The notes under the pieces: model-generated | Told to the model about the DNA's origin: nothing | What the model saw: the letters and a program-made list of their open reading frames with translations, nothing else | Database searches by the model: none | In this document: positions 15,208 to 24,511 of the stretch, in pieces | How positions within the stretch are numbered: the stretch's first letter is position 1 | Layout of the letters: each line of letters begins with the position of its first letter | Program-made: the position numbers and the translations under genes | Assembly: GCA_948956705.1 (NCBI GenBank) | Contig: CARCZS010000027.1 | Location: forward strand, 1 to 39,963 | Origin: an uncultured Phocaeicola sp. | GTDB lineage: Bacteria; Bacteroidota; Bacteroidia; Bacteroidales; Bacteroidaceae | Direction: 5' to 3' | DNA length: 39,963 bases

Positions 15208-17685
15208 TTATTTCTTTTCTTCTGTTTTTTGATTGGTAATATTAAAATCAATGGCATCGTTTACTTTTTCATTGGTGAGAGCCAAAGCCAATACTTCCTT
15301 AATATCCGTGACATAATGGAATGTCAGTCCTTCCAGATACATCGGCTGAATTTCTTCAATGTTCTTGCGGTTTTCCTCACATAAAATGATGTCTTTGATT
15401 CCGGCGCGTTTAGCGGCTAGGATCTTTTCTTTGATACCGCCTACGGGCAGGACTTTTCCACGTAATGTAATCTCGCCTGTCATTGCCAGATTTGCTTTCA
15501 CTTTACGCTGGGTGAGGGCGGATGCCAATGAAGTCACCATGGTGATACCGGCTGACGGACCATCTTTAGGGATGGCTCCTTCAGGTACATGGATGTGGAT
15601 ATTCCAATTGTCAAAGATATCTTCCTGTAAATTCAGCAGTTTGGTATGTGCCTTGAGATATTCCAAAGCCAGCATGGCCGACTCTTTCATTACGTCACCC
15701 AAGTTCCCGGTCAATGTCAGTTTACCGCCTTTTCCTTTGCTTAAACTGGTTTCTACAAACAAAATTTCACCTCCGACAGCTGTCCACGCCAGCCCTGTGA
15801 CAACACCGGCGTATTCATTTCCTTGGTATTTGTCGCGGCTATATTCTGGCGTGCCCAGGTATTTGCGTACATCGGCAGGTTTTATTTCATGCATCACTTC
15901 ATAGCCGTCACGTGCAAATTCCAACGCTATTTTACGCATTACCTTGTTTATCTTCTTCTCAAGTTCGCGCACCCCGCTTTCACGAGTATAATTTTCTACA
16001 ATACATTCCAAGGCAGCTTTAGAGAACTTCACATATTCTTTTTTAATGCCGTTGGCTTCCAGTTCTTTGGGAACAAGATGCCGGCGGGCTATTTCTACTT
16101 TTTCTTCTGTGATATATCCGCTGACCTCTATCAACTCCATACGGTCCAGCAGAGCAGGAGGGATGGTGCTCAAATTGTTTGCCGTAGCGATGAACATTAC
16201 TTTAGACAAGTCGTAATCTACATCCAAATAGTTATCGTGGAAAGTGTTGTTCTGTTCGGGATCAAGCACTTCCAGCATAGCGGAACTGGGATCTCCGCGG
16301 TGGTCACTGCCCAGTTTGTCTATTTCGTCCAAAATGATAACCGGATTAGAGGACTCGGCTTTTATCAAACTTTTGATGATACGGCCCGGCATGGCACCGA
16401 TATAAGTTTTACGATGGCCACGGATCTCGGCTTCGTCATGCACACCACCCAATGACATACGTACATATTTACGTTTCAATGATGCCGCTATGGAACGCCC
16501 TAAAGAAGTTTTACCGACTCCCGGAGGACCATAAAGGCAGATGATGGGTGATTTCATATCACCTTTTAGTTTCAGCACTGCTAAATGTTCAAGGATACGC
16601 TCCTTTACTTTCTCTAGTCCGTAGTGGTCTTTGTTCAATGTCTTTTCGGCATTACTTATATTCAGGTTGTCAGTGGTAAAGACATTCCAAGGTAATCCTA
16701 ACAGGGTTTGCAAATAGGTAAGTTGCACATTGAAATCCGGTGATTGGGAATTTGTCCTTTCCAATTTGGAAACTTCTTTTTCAAAGAGTTCTGCCATTTC
16801 CGGACTCCATTTCTTGGTTTTTCCTTTTTGGCGGAGTTCATCTATTTCATCTTCCTGTCCGGCACCCAGTTCATCCTGTATGTTTTTAATTTGTTGCTGC
16901 AAGAAATATTCGCGTTGCTGACGGTCAATATCTTCGCGTGTACGCATTTGAATGCTTTGTTTGATATCAGCCAATTGTACTTCACGATTTAAGATCTTGA
17001 CCAGCATATACAGGCGGCTTTGCAAATCGCCAGCTTTTAGCAATTTTATCTTTTCTTCTACCGGAATAGGGAAGTTTGCACAAATGAAATTTACCAAAAT
17101 TTCCGGATTGTCCAAGTTCTTGATTGCAAAAACCGTATCCGGACTCATCTTCTCGGAAGCCTCTATGAACTTACTCGTCAAATCCTTGCAGGTGTCAATC
17201 AATGCTTTGAATTCGTCCGTTTCCAGTTGGTCATTTGCCTCCGGAATAGGAGTCACCATCCCTTTTAAATATGGAGACGTTTTGGTGATACTGTCCAAAT
17301 GTACTTTGGGCCCGTTTGACTGCATAATTACTGTGGTATTTCCACCTGGCATTTCGAATACACGGAGAATCTTCCCGATAACTCCTACATGGTACACATC
17401 ATTAAAACCGGGATCGTCCATATCTCCCTGTATCTGACAAACTACCGCTATGGGAAGTTTTTTCTTGTATGCAGCATTTATCAATTTCAATGTGCTGGGG
17501 CGTCCAATGGTCACAGGCATTACTACAGATGGAAACATTACCATGTTGCGTAAAGGCATAACAGGTATTTCTTTATTAAATTCCATAGCAGTTACTTCAT
17601 CCGGATCCGTTTGGATTTCAGCTAACATAGAGATGTCATCGTTATCAGTATTCAACAAAATATCCTCTTTCTTATTCCTCTTCAT
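15208..17685 (-). CDS. lon: ATP-dependent protease Lon
   Basis: The product has 825 residues, slightly longer than E. coli Lon because of an acidic N-terminal extension of about 35 residues. The LON substrate-binding domain starts near EIPVMPLRN (39-47), followed by a coiled-coil linker (about 220-310). The AAA+ module has Walker A GPPGVGKT (386-393) and Walker [10 protein letters not shown]. The C-terminal protease domain has the Ser711-Lys754 dyad in PKDGPSAG and GGIKEK. It degrades misfolded and regulatory proteins in the cytoplasm. It leads a transcript with tgt (2-bp gap) and the LptF/G permease. Confidence 0.97.
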   Translation of the reverse strand: MKRNKKEDILLNTDNDDISMLAEIQTDPDEVTAMEFNKEIPVMPLRNMVMFPSVVMPVTIGRPSTLKLINAAYKKKLPIAVVCQIQGDMDDPGFNDVYHVGVIGKILRVFEMPGGNTTVIMQSNGPKVHLDSITKTSPYLKGMVTPIPEANDQLETDEFKALIDTCKDLTSKFIEASEKMSPDTVFAIKNLDNPEILVNFICANFPIPVEEKIKLLKAGDLQSRLYMLVKILNREVQLADIKQSIQMRTREDIDRQQREYFLQQQIKNIQDELGAGQEDEIDELRQKGKTKKWSPEMAELFEKEVSKLERTNSQSPDFNVQLTYLQTLLGLPWNVFTTDNLNISNAEKTLNKDHYGLEKVKERILEHLAVLKLKGDMKSPIICLYGPPGVGKTSLGRSIAASLKRKYVRMSLGGVHDEAEIRGHRKTYIGAMPGRIIKSLIKAESSNPVIILDEIDKLGSDHRGDPSSAMLEVLDPEQNNTFHDNYLDVDYDLSKVMFIATANNLSTIPPALLDRMELIEVSGYITEEKVEIARRHLVPKELEANGIKKEYVKFSKAALECIVENYTRESGVRELEKKINKVMRKIALEFARDGYEVMHEIKPADVRKYLGTPEYSRDKYQGNEYAGVVTGLAWTAVGGEILFVETSLSKGKGGKLTLTGNLGDVMKESAMLALEYLKAHTKLLNLQEDIFDNWNIHIHVPEGAIPKDGPSAGITMVTSLASALTQRKVKANLAMTGEITLRGKVLPVGGIKEKILAAKRAGIKDIILCEENRKNIEEIQPMYLEGLTFHYVTDIKEVLALALTNEKVNDAIDFNITNQKTEEKK

Positions 17686-17732
17686 AATTTATTCCTCTTG
17701 TGTTAAATTGAGCCCAATGCCCAAAACGGGGA

Positions 17733-17763
17733 CAAAGTTAATCATTCCTTGTCGAATAAGGAA
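17733..17763 (-). promoter_or_regulatory. Promoter region of the lon operon with a small dyad
   Basis: The minus strand reads TAACTTTG at 17740-17733, a full -7 match about 48 bp before the lon ATG. Just upstream lies a dyad, TTCCTT (17745-17750) and AAGGAA (17758-17763), which overlaps the spacer and could be an operator. I see no recognisable heat-shock operator. Confidence 0.45.
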
Positions 17764-17811
17764 AATTCATGGGAACTAATTGAGTTTTAAAAATCAAATA
17801 TTTCCTAATAA

Positions 17812-17843
17812 TTGGAGTAATTAAATGGATTTTCCTATTTTTG
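17812..17843 (+). promoter_or_regulatory. Promoter of trmN6
   Basis: The -7 box TATTTTTG is at 17836-17843. A weak -33 (TTGG, about 17812-17815) stands 20 bp upstream. The leader would be about 17 bases. Confidence 0.5.
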
Positions 17844-17866
17844 ACAGCTAATTTAATAAATATAGT

Positions 17867-18571
17867 ATGCCAAATCCTTATTTTTCTTTTAAGCAATTTA
17901 CTGTTTATCATGATAGATGTGCCATGAAGGTTGGTACGGACGGAGTTTTATTGGGAGCTTGGGCCGATGTGGTTTCCGCCCGTAATATTTTAGATATTGG
18001 TACTGGAACCGGATTGATTTCTTTGATGATGGCACAGCGGTGCAATGCCCGGATAAGAGCGGTTGATATAGATGCGGATGCTGTGGAACAGGCTCGTGGA
18101 AATGTGGCGGCATCTCCGTGGCAGGATAGGATAGAAGTGGAGTTGCAGGATATTTGTCATTTTACATCGGAAACACTCTTTGATGTCATTGTTTCCAATC
18201 CTCCTTATTTTACCGATTCATTGAAATGCCCAGGGAAACAGCGTAATATCGCCCGACATACAGATTTTCTTGATTTTGACAAATTAGCAGGATCTGCAGC
18301 CCGTTTGCTTCATCCCGAAGGCGTTTTTTCTGTGATTATTCCTGCTGATGGTAAAGAATCTTTTTTGATGGCTGCCACTCGTTACGGATTACATCTCTCA
18401 CATCAGACTTTCATTCATACAAAACCTGGATCGGAGCCCAAACGGGTGCTGCTTGCTTTCAAATTCTCTGTGGATAAGTGTGTTACAGACGATTTGACCA
18501 TCGAATTATCACGTCATGTGTATAGTGAAGAATATATAGCCTTGACTAAAGAATTCTATCTGAACATGTAG
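17867..18571 (+). CDS. trmN6: tRNA1(Val) (adenine(37)-N6)-methyltransferase
   Basis: This is an S-adenosylmethionine-dependent methyltransferase of 234 residues in the YfiC/TrmN6 family. Its N-terminal FKQFTVYHDRCAMKVGTDG is diagnostic. Motif I is DIGTGTGLISL (about 43-53), and the N6-adenine catalytic motif is NPPY (about 109-112). The expected product is m6A37 in tRNA-Val. It stands alone under its own promoter, divergent from lon, and ends before a bidirectional terminator. Confidence 0.9.
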   Translation: MPNPYFSFKQFTVYHDRCAMKVGTDGVLLGAWADVVSARNILDIGTGTGLISLMMAQRCNARIRAVDIDADAVEQARGNVAASPWQDRIEVELQDICHFTSETLFDVIVSNPPYFTDSLKCPGKQRNIARHTDFLDFDKLAGSAARLLHPEGVFSVIIPADGKESFLMAATRYGLHLSHQTFIHTKPGSEPKRVLLAFKFSVDKCVTDDLTIELSRHVYSEEYIALTKEFYLNM

Positions 18572-18582
18572 AGAGCGGATTA

Positions 18583-18639
18583 TTCTGAACATCATAAAGA
18601 AACTGTTTTTATTTGCAGAGTCTTTACTGATGTTCAGAA
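18583..18639. terminator. Hairpin between the convergent trmN6 and lipid kinase genes
   Basis: TTCTGAACATCA (18583-18594) and TGATGTTCAGAA (18628-18639) are perfect 12-bp arms with a 33-base loop. AAAAAAGATATTTTTT follows on the plus strand. The A-rich flank also gives a T-tract for the minus-strand gene. Confidence 0.6.
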
Positions 18640-18651
18640 AAAAGATATTTT

Positions 18652-19686
18652 TTATTGTTTTTTGGATAGACGACGCAATAAACTTTTGTTAAGTTCAAAT
18701 AAATGGCTGTGCCGGAAAGCAAAAGTTTCAGCTTTAGGTTTCATACCACTGAATATTTCGGATATTTGCTGTAAGAGACTAAAAGGTTCGTTCTCTTTTT
18801 TTTTATCAGAAACAATGATGTTGAGTCCGTGTGGAATCAATTCTACCTCAATATCTTTTCCTCCCATGATCGGATCTCCGTCATAATGCATAACTCCGGG
18901 TTTTGAACGATGTATTTTAATCTTTTTAGTACGGAATGTCTTGATCCGGCTGTTTTGGTCTATGGTTTTGTTGAAAAGTTGAAAAGATAAAGAAGGAACA
19001 TCCAGCACTGTGAACGGCTCTAATATTGTGACATCCATCAACCCATCGGTTAACGAGGCCTGTGGAGCAATATATGCGTTGTTCCCATATTGGGAGGCAT
19101 TGCCGCAGGCTATCAGGAAAGCTTTGTATTTTACCGTTCCTTCTTCATTTTCTATTTCATAAGTTTCAGGTTTGTAACTCAGACTTTCATGCAAGGTATT
19201 TTCCAGATAGGTTAGTAGTCCGCGTTTACCTGAATCAGCAAACTTTAAGCTGACAAACGCGTCAAAACCTACTCCGCATGTGCAGAAAAAGGGTATATTG
19301 TTTATTTTTCCGTAATCAATACAGGCAACAGAACTTTCGTTTATAATGTCAATAGCAGCCTTGGGTTCCAAAGGAATTTGTAAATGCCGTGCCAGTCCGT
19401 TTCCCGATCCGCAAGGTATAATGCCTAATGCCGTATCCGTATGTATCAACGCACGTCCTATTTCGTTTATAGTTCCATCTCCTCCAATAGCCACTACTAT
19501 ATCTACTTTCTCTTTGGCAGCTGTAGCCGCAATCTTTTCAGCATGGCCGGCATATTGTGTTTTGACAATCGTATAATCATAGAGTGTACGGTTTATACGT
19601 TCGTCAATCCATTTTAATATGGCTCTTTTCCCCTGTGTCCCCGAGATAGGATTAACGACAAATACAATTTTCTTTTTCGTGGTCAT
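18652..19686 (-). CDS. Diacylglycerol/sphingoid kinase family lipid kinase
   Basis: The product has 344 residues of the DAGK catalytic-domain family (YegS/DgkB and sphingosine kinase relatives). The phosphate-binding NPISGTQGK is at about 13-21, the nucleotide motif GGDGTINEIG at about 69-78, and GSGNGLARHL at about 97-106. The C-terminal half is the beta-rich lipid-binding domain with CGVGFDA and MHYDGDP. It phosphorylates a lipid alcohol with ATP at the membrane. It is divergent from the serine palmitoyltransferase gene, 244 bp away, so a sphingoid base or ceramide-type substrate is possible; that is inference from context. Confidence 0.85.
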   Translation of the reverse strand: MTTKKKIVFVVNPISGTQGKRAILKWIDERINRTLYDYTIVKTQYAGHAEKIAATAAKEKVDIVVAIGGDGTINEIGRALIHTDTALGIIPCGSGNGLARHLQIPLEPKAAIDIINESSVACIDYGKINNIPFFCTCGVGFDAFVSLKFADSGKRGLLTYLENTLHESLSYKPETYEIENEEGTVKYKAFLIACGNASQYGNNAYIAPQASLTDGLMDVTILEPFTVLDVPSLSFQLFNKTIDQNSRIKTFRTKKIKIHRSKPGVMHYDGDPIMGGKDIEVELIPHGLNIIVSDKKKENEPFSLLQQISEIFSGMKPKAETFAFRHSHLFELNKSLLRRLSKKQ

Positions 19687-19721
19687 ACTTTTACTTTGGT
19701 AGTTTAGCTCTTTATTAAACG

Positions 19722-19729
19722 CAAAAGTA
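19722..19729 (-). promoter_or_regulatory. -7 box of the lipid kinase gene
   Basis: The minus strand reads TACTTTTG, a full TAnnTTTG match about 35 bp before the ATG. No clear -33 element. Confidence 0.5.
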
Positions 19730-19822
19730 ATACATTTTGTTTATAACTGCCCTAAATCCTAAAAGTTTTGATGCCCCTAAATATTTTTTTTGAAAAAAAG
19801 TACAATCGGTTGTAGAATTTAC

Positions 19823-19830
19823 TATCTTTG
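19823..19830 (+). promoter_or_regulatory. -7 box of spt
   Basis: TATCTTTG matches the consensus. Transcription should begin near 19837, about 94 bases before the ATG. TTTG at 19789-19792 is 30 bp upstream, farther than usual. Confidence 0.55.
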
Positions 19831-19834
19831 CAGC

Positions 19835-19916
19835 CTGTTTTGACGGGAACACCTTGAAAACAGAATGTATTAGTGAGTTTATATACATTATTTTAAAGTA
19901 GGCCGACGAGGCTTAC
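19835..19916 (+). promoter_or_regulatory. Two hairpins in the spt leader
   Basis: CTGTTTT (19835-19841) pairs with AAAACAG (19857-19863) right at the expected 5' end. GTAGGCC (19898-19904) pairs with GGCTTAC (19910-19916; one G-U) 14 bases before the ATG. The second could mask the ribosome entry region. No known RNA family recognised. Confidence 0.4.
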
Positions 19917-19930
19917 ATATACAATAGGAT

Positions 19931-21118
19931 ATGGGATTATTACAAGACAAGTTAAGTAAATTCAGATTGCCTCAACTATACATGGAAAGAGGCGTTTACC
20001 CTTATTTTCGTGAGATAGACAGCCATCAGGATACAGAGGTTATCATGGATGGTAAAAAGGTGCTGATGTTTGGCTCCAACTCATATATGGGGTTAACCTA
20101 CGATGAACGGATTATTGAAGCAGCTGTTGCTGCAACCCGTAAATATGGTACAGGTTGTGCAGGTTCACGCTTCTTGAATGGTACGCTTGACCTGCACGTT
20201 CAGTTAGAAAAGGAATTGGCGGAATTCGTAGGGAAAGATGATGCATTGGTTTATTCTACCGGTTTTACTGTAAATGAGGGTGTGGTATCTTGCCTGACAG
20301 ACCGCAATGACTACATTATCTGTGATGACCGTGACCATGCTTCCATCGTAGACGGACGTCGCCTTTCTTTCTCCACCCAGTTGAAATACAAGCACAATGA
20401 TATGGAAGCCCTTGAGAAAGAACTTCAGAAGTGTAAACCGGAATCTGTGAAACTGATTGTGGTGGACGGGGTTTTCTCTATGGAAGGTGATTTGGCTAAC
20501 TTGCCTGAGATTGTTCGTTTGAAAGACAAATACAATGCAAGTATCATGGTGGATGAAGCACACGGCTTGGGTGTGTTCGGTCGTGACGGGCGAGGTGTCT
20601 GTGATCACTTCGGACTGACAGATCAGGTAGATGTTATTATGGGTACATTCTCAAAGTCACTGGCTTCTATCGGTGGTTTTGTTGCTGCGGATAAAGATAC
20701 AATCAACTGGTTGCGTCACAACTCACGTTCATATATATTCTCTGCAAGTAATACTCCTGCTGCAACAGCTGCTGCACGTGCTGCACTTCATATCCTCAAG
20801 AGTGAGCCCGAACGTCGTGAGAATTTGTGGAAGATTACAAATTATGCTTTGGATTGTTTCCGTCAGGCCGGTTTTGAAATCGGTGATACTGAAAGTCCGA
20901 TTATTCCACTTTATGTTCGTGATACGGATAAGACATTCGAAGTGACTAAACTGGCATTTGACGAGGGTATATTTATTAATCCTGTTATTCCACCGGCTTG
21001 TGCACCACAAGATACTTTGGTGCGTGTTGCTTTGATGGCTACTCATACAAAGGAACAAGTTGACTATGCTGTGGATAAACTGACCAAATGCTTTAAGAAG
21101 TTGGAAATCATAAAGTAA
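19931..21118 (+). CDS. spt: Serine palmitoyltransferase
   Basis: The product is a PLP-dependent alpha-oxoamine synthase of 395 residues. It condenses serine with a fatty acyl-CoA to 3-ketosphinganine, the first step of Bacteroides sphingolipid synthesis. PLP contacts include His136 (DHAS), Asp208 (VDEAHG) and the Schiff-base Lys242 in GTFSKS. GSNSYMGLT near 48-56 and the RFLNGTLDLH stretch (80-89) fit this group. The related enzymes KBL (glycine C-acetyltransferase) and BioF are the main alternatives; no tdh or bio genes are adjacent, and the divergent lipid kinase favours a lipid role. It is followed by a strong terminator. Confidence 0.85.
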   Translation: MGLLQDKLSKFRLPQLYMERGVYPYFREIDSHQDTEVIMDGKKVLMFGSNSYMGLTYDERIIEAAVAATRKYGTGCAGSRFLNGTLDLHVQLEKELAEFVGKDDALVYSTGFTVNEGVVSCLTDRNDYIICDDRDHASIVDGRRLSFSTQLKYKHNDMEALEKELQKCKPESVKLIVVDGVFSMEGDLANLPEIVRLKDKYNASIMVDEAHGLGVFGRDGRGVCDHFGLTDQVDVIMGTFSKSLASIGGFVAADKDTINWLRHNSRSYIFSASNTPAATAAARAALHILKSEPERRENLWKITNYALDCFRQAGFEIGDTESPIIPLYVRDTDKTFEVTKLAFDEGIFINPVIPPACAPQDTLVRVALMATHTKEQVDYAVDKLTKCFKKLEIIK

Positions 21119-21124
21119 GATATC

Positions 21125-21158
21125 ACAGGTTGCCTTTACAAAGGCAACCTGTTTTTTT
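21125..21158 (+). terminator. Strong rho-independent terminator after spt
   Basis: ACAGGTTGCCTTT (21125-21137) and AAAGGCAACCTGT (21140-21152) are perfect arms, followed by T residues to 21158. It begins 6 bp after the spt stop. Confidence 0.9.
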
Positions 21159-21174
21159 ATTATGTATTATTGTC

Positions 21175-21182
21175 TATCTTTG
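21175..21182 (+). promoter_or_regulatory. -7 box of the DMT transporter gene
   Basis: TATCTTTG, 23 bp before the ATG at 21206. It sits just after the spt terminator, giving the transporter its own transcript. Confidence 0.55.
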
Positions 21183-21205
21183 TATCCGCTTTACTTGAAA
21201 AGGAC

Positions 21206-22093
21206 ATGAATCGGATAAAAGGTATTTTATATGCAGCAGTGTCTTCTGCGACTTTCGGATTGGCACCGTTTTTTTCCATAAGCTTGTTGGCTATTGGATA
21301 TTCTTCTTTCGAAGTGCTGACTTATCGTTGGGGAGTTGCTACAGTTGTCTTGCTTGTTTTTGCTTTTCTTACCAAATGTGATTTTCATATAGGGTATAAA
21401 GATTTTAAAACAATTTTCGGACTGAGCTTGCTGCGTGCGCTTACTTCGTTCAGTCTTGTCATAGCTTATCAGAATATTGCAAGTGGTGTTGCTTCTATCA
21501 TCCATTTTATGTATCCGCTGGCTGTTGCAGTAACAATGGCTGTTTTCTTTAGAGAAAAAAAGTCTATTGTGACTTTCGCTGCTATCGTTTTATCATTAGT
21601 AGGAGCATCTTTATTATCTTCCGGAAATATAGAATATAATGGTGGAAATAGAATGATGGGGTTGATAGCGGCCTGCATATCGGTTTTCTCTTATGCCGGT
21701 TATATAATAGGTATAAGAAAAACCAGAGCAGTGGAAGTTAATTCTACGGTATTAACTTGTTATGTGATGGGACTGGGAGCCTTGTTCTTTTTGCTGGGAG
21801 GACTTTTCTATGATGAGGGGGTCCGTTTGGAAACCAATGTAATCACTTGGCTCTATATCGGAGGACTGGCACTTCCTGCAACTGCGATCTCTAATATTAC
21901 GTTGGTGAAGGCTGTAAAATTGGCAGGACCGACGTTGACTTCCTTATTGGGTGCATTGGAACCTCTTACGGCAGTCCTGGTAGGGGTATTTGTATTCAAA
22001 GAACTCTTTACTACATACAGTGCTTTGGGCATAATCCTTGTTGTGATTTCTGTAAGCTTGGTTCTTTTTCAGCAAAAGAGAACATATACATAG
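21206..22093 (+). CDS. DMT superfamily transporter (EamA family)
   Basis: The product has 295 residues and about ten hydrophobic helices arranged as two EamA repeats (about 5-140 and 150-290). This is typical of drug/metabolite transporters in the inner membrane. The substrate is unknown; family members export amino acids, nucleotide-linked compounds or drugs. I chose the ATG at 21206: an upstream start at 21170 precedes and overlaps the -7 box (21175-21182), and MNRIKGILYAA is a normal DMT N-terminus. Its stop lies 7 bp from the stop of the convergent permease gene, with no hairpin between. Confidence 0.85.
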   Translation: MNRIKGILYAAVSSATFGLAPFFSISLLAIGYSSFEVLTYRWGVATVVLLVFAFLTKCDFHIGYKDFKTIFGLSLLRALTSFSLVIAYQNIASGVASIIHFMYPLAVAVTMAVFFREKKSIVTFAAIVLSLVGASLLSSGNIEYNGGNRMMGLIAACISVFSYAGYIIGIRKTRAVEVNSTVLTCYVMGLGALFFLLGGLFYDEGVRLETNVITWLYIGGLALPATAISNITLVKAVKLAGPTLTSLLGALEPLTAVLVGVFVFKELFTTYSALGIILVVISVSLVLFQQKRTYT

Positions 22094-22100
22094 ACGTTTG

Positions 22101-24452
22101 CTATTCAGCTTTCAGGCTGTTTACCGGATTAGTGCGTGCACTGAGATAACTATGTATTGTTATCGTAATGGTTGTAATTACCAATACAATAAGAACAGGG
22201 GTCAGGAAATTCCATTGTGTGGCTGAAATTCGATAAGCAAATTGCTCCAGCCAATGTTGCATTAATAACCACGTTATCGGAATAGCGATGATGTATGCTA
22301 CTAGTATTTGCCATAGAAACGAACGGTTTAGTAACCATACTATTTCCCAATTGGAAGCACCGTGCACTTTACGGATTGCAATTTCACGGGTACGATGACG
22401 TACAGCGTACCATGAAATACCGAACAGGCCAAAACAGGTCAGGGCCAATGCAATAAATGAGTAGCTGATAAGGATTCGGGAGAGTATAATTACTTTGTTA
22501 TTACGCAACATAAATTCTTTATGCATATCTACATATTTGAAACCTCTTTCACCATTCATTTCCTTCCATAATTTTTCAATAGATACCAATGTTTCTTTAT
22601 AATATTCAGGAATGAGTTTTATTTGTATGAATGTTCCTTTCTGAATTAAATCTTGTTCTGTTCCAATAGATATTTGTTGACCACCGATTTCCTCTTCCAG
22701 GGAGTTTAATGGGAAGTTCTTGAAAATACCTGCAATAGTACTTAATGAATCCGAGAATTCATCAAATTCATTTAGTTTATGACCTATGTGGGAAATATCT
22801 ATGTTCAGCAGACGCGCAAGCTTTTCATTGATAAAAGCCGGATGAGTATATTCCCGACAGGCTTGGGAGGGAGATACTCCGGCAATTTGCCGGATATGCA
22901 TGGTTTGGAAGAAAGTTGTGTCGGTAGGGATGTGTGCTATAGAATTATGTTGGATACTACCGTCTGTTTGTCGGATAGGAAGTTCACGAAGCCAACAGTA
23001 AAGTACAGAACTCATGGAAAGACTTATAGACTCTATTCCATCCATTTGTTTCAGTTCCTGATAGAGCGGAAACAGAGGAAGGGTGCCACTCCCTATTTCT
23101 ATTGTATTTTCGTAATGGTATGCACGGGATTTGATTAAATCCATTTGTTTTTGTGCAAGAGTGGTTGCATACACTAACCCGATTGAAAATATAAACTGGA
23201 TGGTAACAAGCAACCATATAAATTGTTGCTTTTTCTTTCCTGTATAAGCTTGCCGATACTTGCTCAAAGTCTGTTGAGAGAGTTTATGGCTGATATACAG
23301 ACCAGGAATGACAGCCATGAGGAAAATGAAGGATAAAAGTAAAGGTAGAACTTGCCGGCTGAAAAAGAAAGAGAAGGAAAGACGGGTAGACAACAGGTTG
23401 TTAAACCACGGCAGCATGTCATTAATAAGCAATAATGATAACAGGAATGCAAATAAAACGGTAAGTGCTGCATCAAGAAATAACTGACTGCGGATTTCTT
23501 TTGATTTTGCTCCCATCAGCTTTTCTATATGTATCATTTTAAGTTGCTGCAGGGTACGTGAGAGAGTCAGATTTGTATAGTTGAAACAAGCGATGATAAG
23601 CACAAGCAGGGCCGAAATCAGACTGATATATAGTAATAATACATCACAATGTTGGAAAAAAGCCAACTGTTGCTGCTTGCTGTCTTTTCCTGTATTAAAG
23701 TATAGTTCTTTTATCGGATCAATATAATATCGTGAATCCGGTACTAATGCTGGAATCTTGTCTTTTTTAATTTTTTCCTGTAAAGCTAAGGGAGATGCAC
23801 CTGGTTGTAGTTTCAATAATACAGGACCTCCCCATGATTTGTCGGATAGTCCTGTCAGCAAATCAAAATGCAGAAAAGATTGTGGACGATCTTCTAATAT
23901 AGCTGCTACTTTATAACTTTTACTTTGTCCTTCTTTATTGATTATTTCCAAGATTTCTCCAATACCGGAATGATTTCCGAAAAGTTGGTGGGCAAATCTT
24001 TTGTTTACAGCAACTTTGTCCGGAGTCGTGAGGACTTCTTCCAGGCTGCCTTCTGAAGTTGTATAAGGAAAAAATTGATTTAAAGTAGAGTCGGCACTGA
24101 TAAAAAGAAACTGTTTGATATCTGTTCCATTATATTTGCAAAGATTACCAGACATTCCGTTTACACGCAGAATATCTGTAATTTCAGCATATTTTTCTTT
24201 TATCTGTGTGGCTGCGTCTGAGGTAGAGTAGGCTACTTTAATACCTTCTTCCATTGGAGAGTCTTGACGTAATAGATAAATGAGGTTACGGTCGGTATTA
24301 TATTTTTCCACATTATATTCATGGATAAAAAAAGTCATAAGCAGATTGGTGCATCCTAATCCAGCTGTAAGACTGAATAGCGAAATCAGAAAAAAAAGTT
24401 TGTTTCGCCACCAGTTGCGGGCAATAAGTTTGATGTTTAAGAAGACGTTCAT
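22101..24452 (-). CDS. FtsX/MacB-type ABC transporter permease (fourth paralogue)
   Basis: The product has 783 residues: an N-terminal helix (about 18-43), a large periplasmic MacB-type domain, three helices (about 275-390), a helix near 415-430, a second periplasmic domain, and three C-terminal helices (about 665-780). This is a double-length permease. Each half has an FtsX cytoplasmic motif: KMIHIEKLMGAKSKEI in the first and REIAIRKVHGA in the second. It is last in the transporter operon, 59 bp after the ATPase gene, with a 35-bp palindrome in between. It is the most divergent of the four paralogues at its N-terminus. Confidence 0.9.
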   Translation of the reverse strand: MNVFLNIKLIARNWWRNKLFFLISLFSLTAGLGCTNLLMTFFIHEYNVEKYNTDRNLIYLLRQDSPMEEGIKVAYSTSDAATQIKEKYAEITDILRVNGMSGNLCKYNGTDIKQFLFISADSTLNQFFPYTTSEGSLEEVLTTPDKVAVNKRFAHQLFGNHSGIGEILEIINKEGQSKSYKVAAILEDRPQSFLHFDLLTGLSDKSWGGPVLLKLQPGASPLALQEKIKKDKIPALVPDSRYYIDPIKELYFNTGKDSKQQQLAFFQHCDVLLLYISLISALLVLIIACFNYTNLTLSRTLQQLKMIHIEKLMGAKSKEIRSQLFLDAALTVLFAFLLSLLLINDMLPWFNNLLSTRLSFSFFFSRQVLPLLLSFIFLMAVIPGLYISHKLSQQTLSKYRQAYTGKKKQQFIWLLVTIQFIFSIGLVYATTLAQKQMDLIKSRAYHYENTIEIGSGTLPLFPLYQELKQMDGIESISLSMSSVLYCWLRELPIRQTDGSIQHNSIAHIPTDTTFFQTMHIRQIAGVSPSQACREYTHPAFINEKLARLLNIDISHIGHKLNEFDEFSDSLSTIAGIFKNFPLNSLEEEIGGQQISIGTEQDLIQKGTFIQIKLIPEYYKETLVSIEKLWKEMNGERGFKYVDMHKEFMLRNNKVIILSRILISYSFIALALTCFGLFGISWYAVRHRTREIAIRKVHGASNWEIVWLLNRSFLWQILVAYIIAIPITWLLMQHWLEQFAYRISATQWNFLTPVLIVLVITTITITIHSYLSARTNPVNSLKAE

Positions 24453-24470
24453 TGTTATAATATCCTTTTG

Positions 24471-24505
24471 TTATTATAGAGGTGGTTAAACCACCTCTAT
24501 AATAA
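24471..24505. repeat. 35-bp near-perfect palindrome between ATPase and last permease genes
   Basis: TTATTATAGAGGTGGTT and its exact reverse complement flank a single central base. On the minus-strand transcript it forms a hairpin 6 bases after the ATPase stop. There is no T-tract after it on that strand, so it is more likely an mRNA-stabilising or attenuating hairpin than a full terminator. Confidence 0.75.
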
Positions 24506-24511
24506 ATTGAC

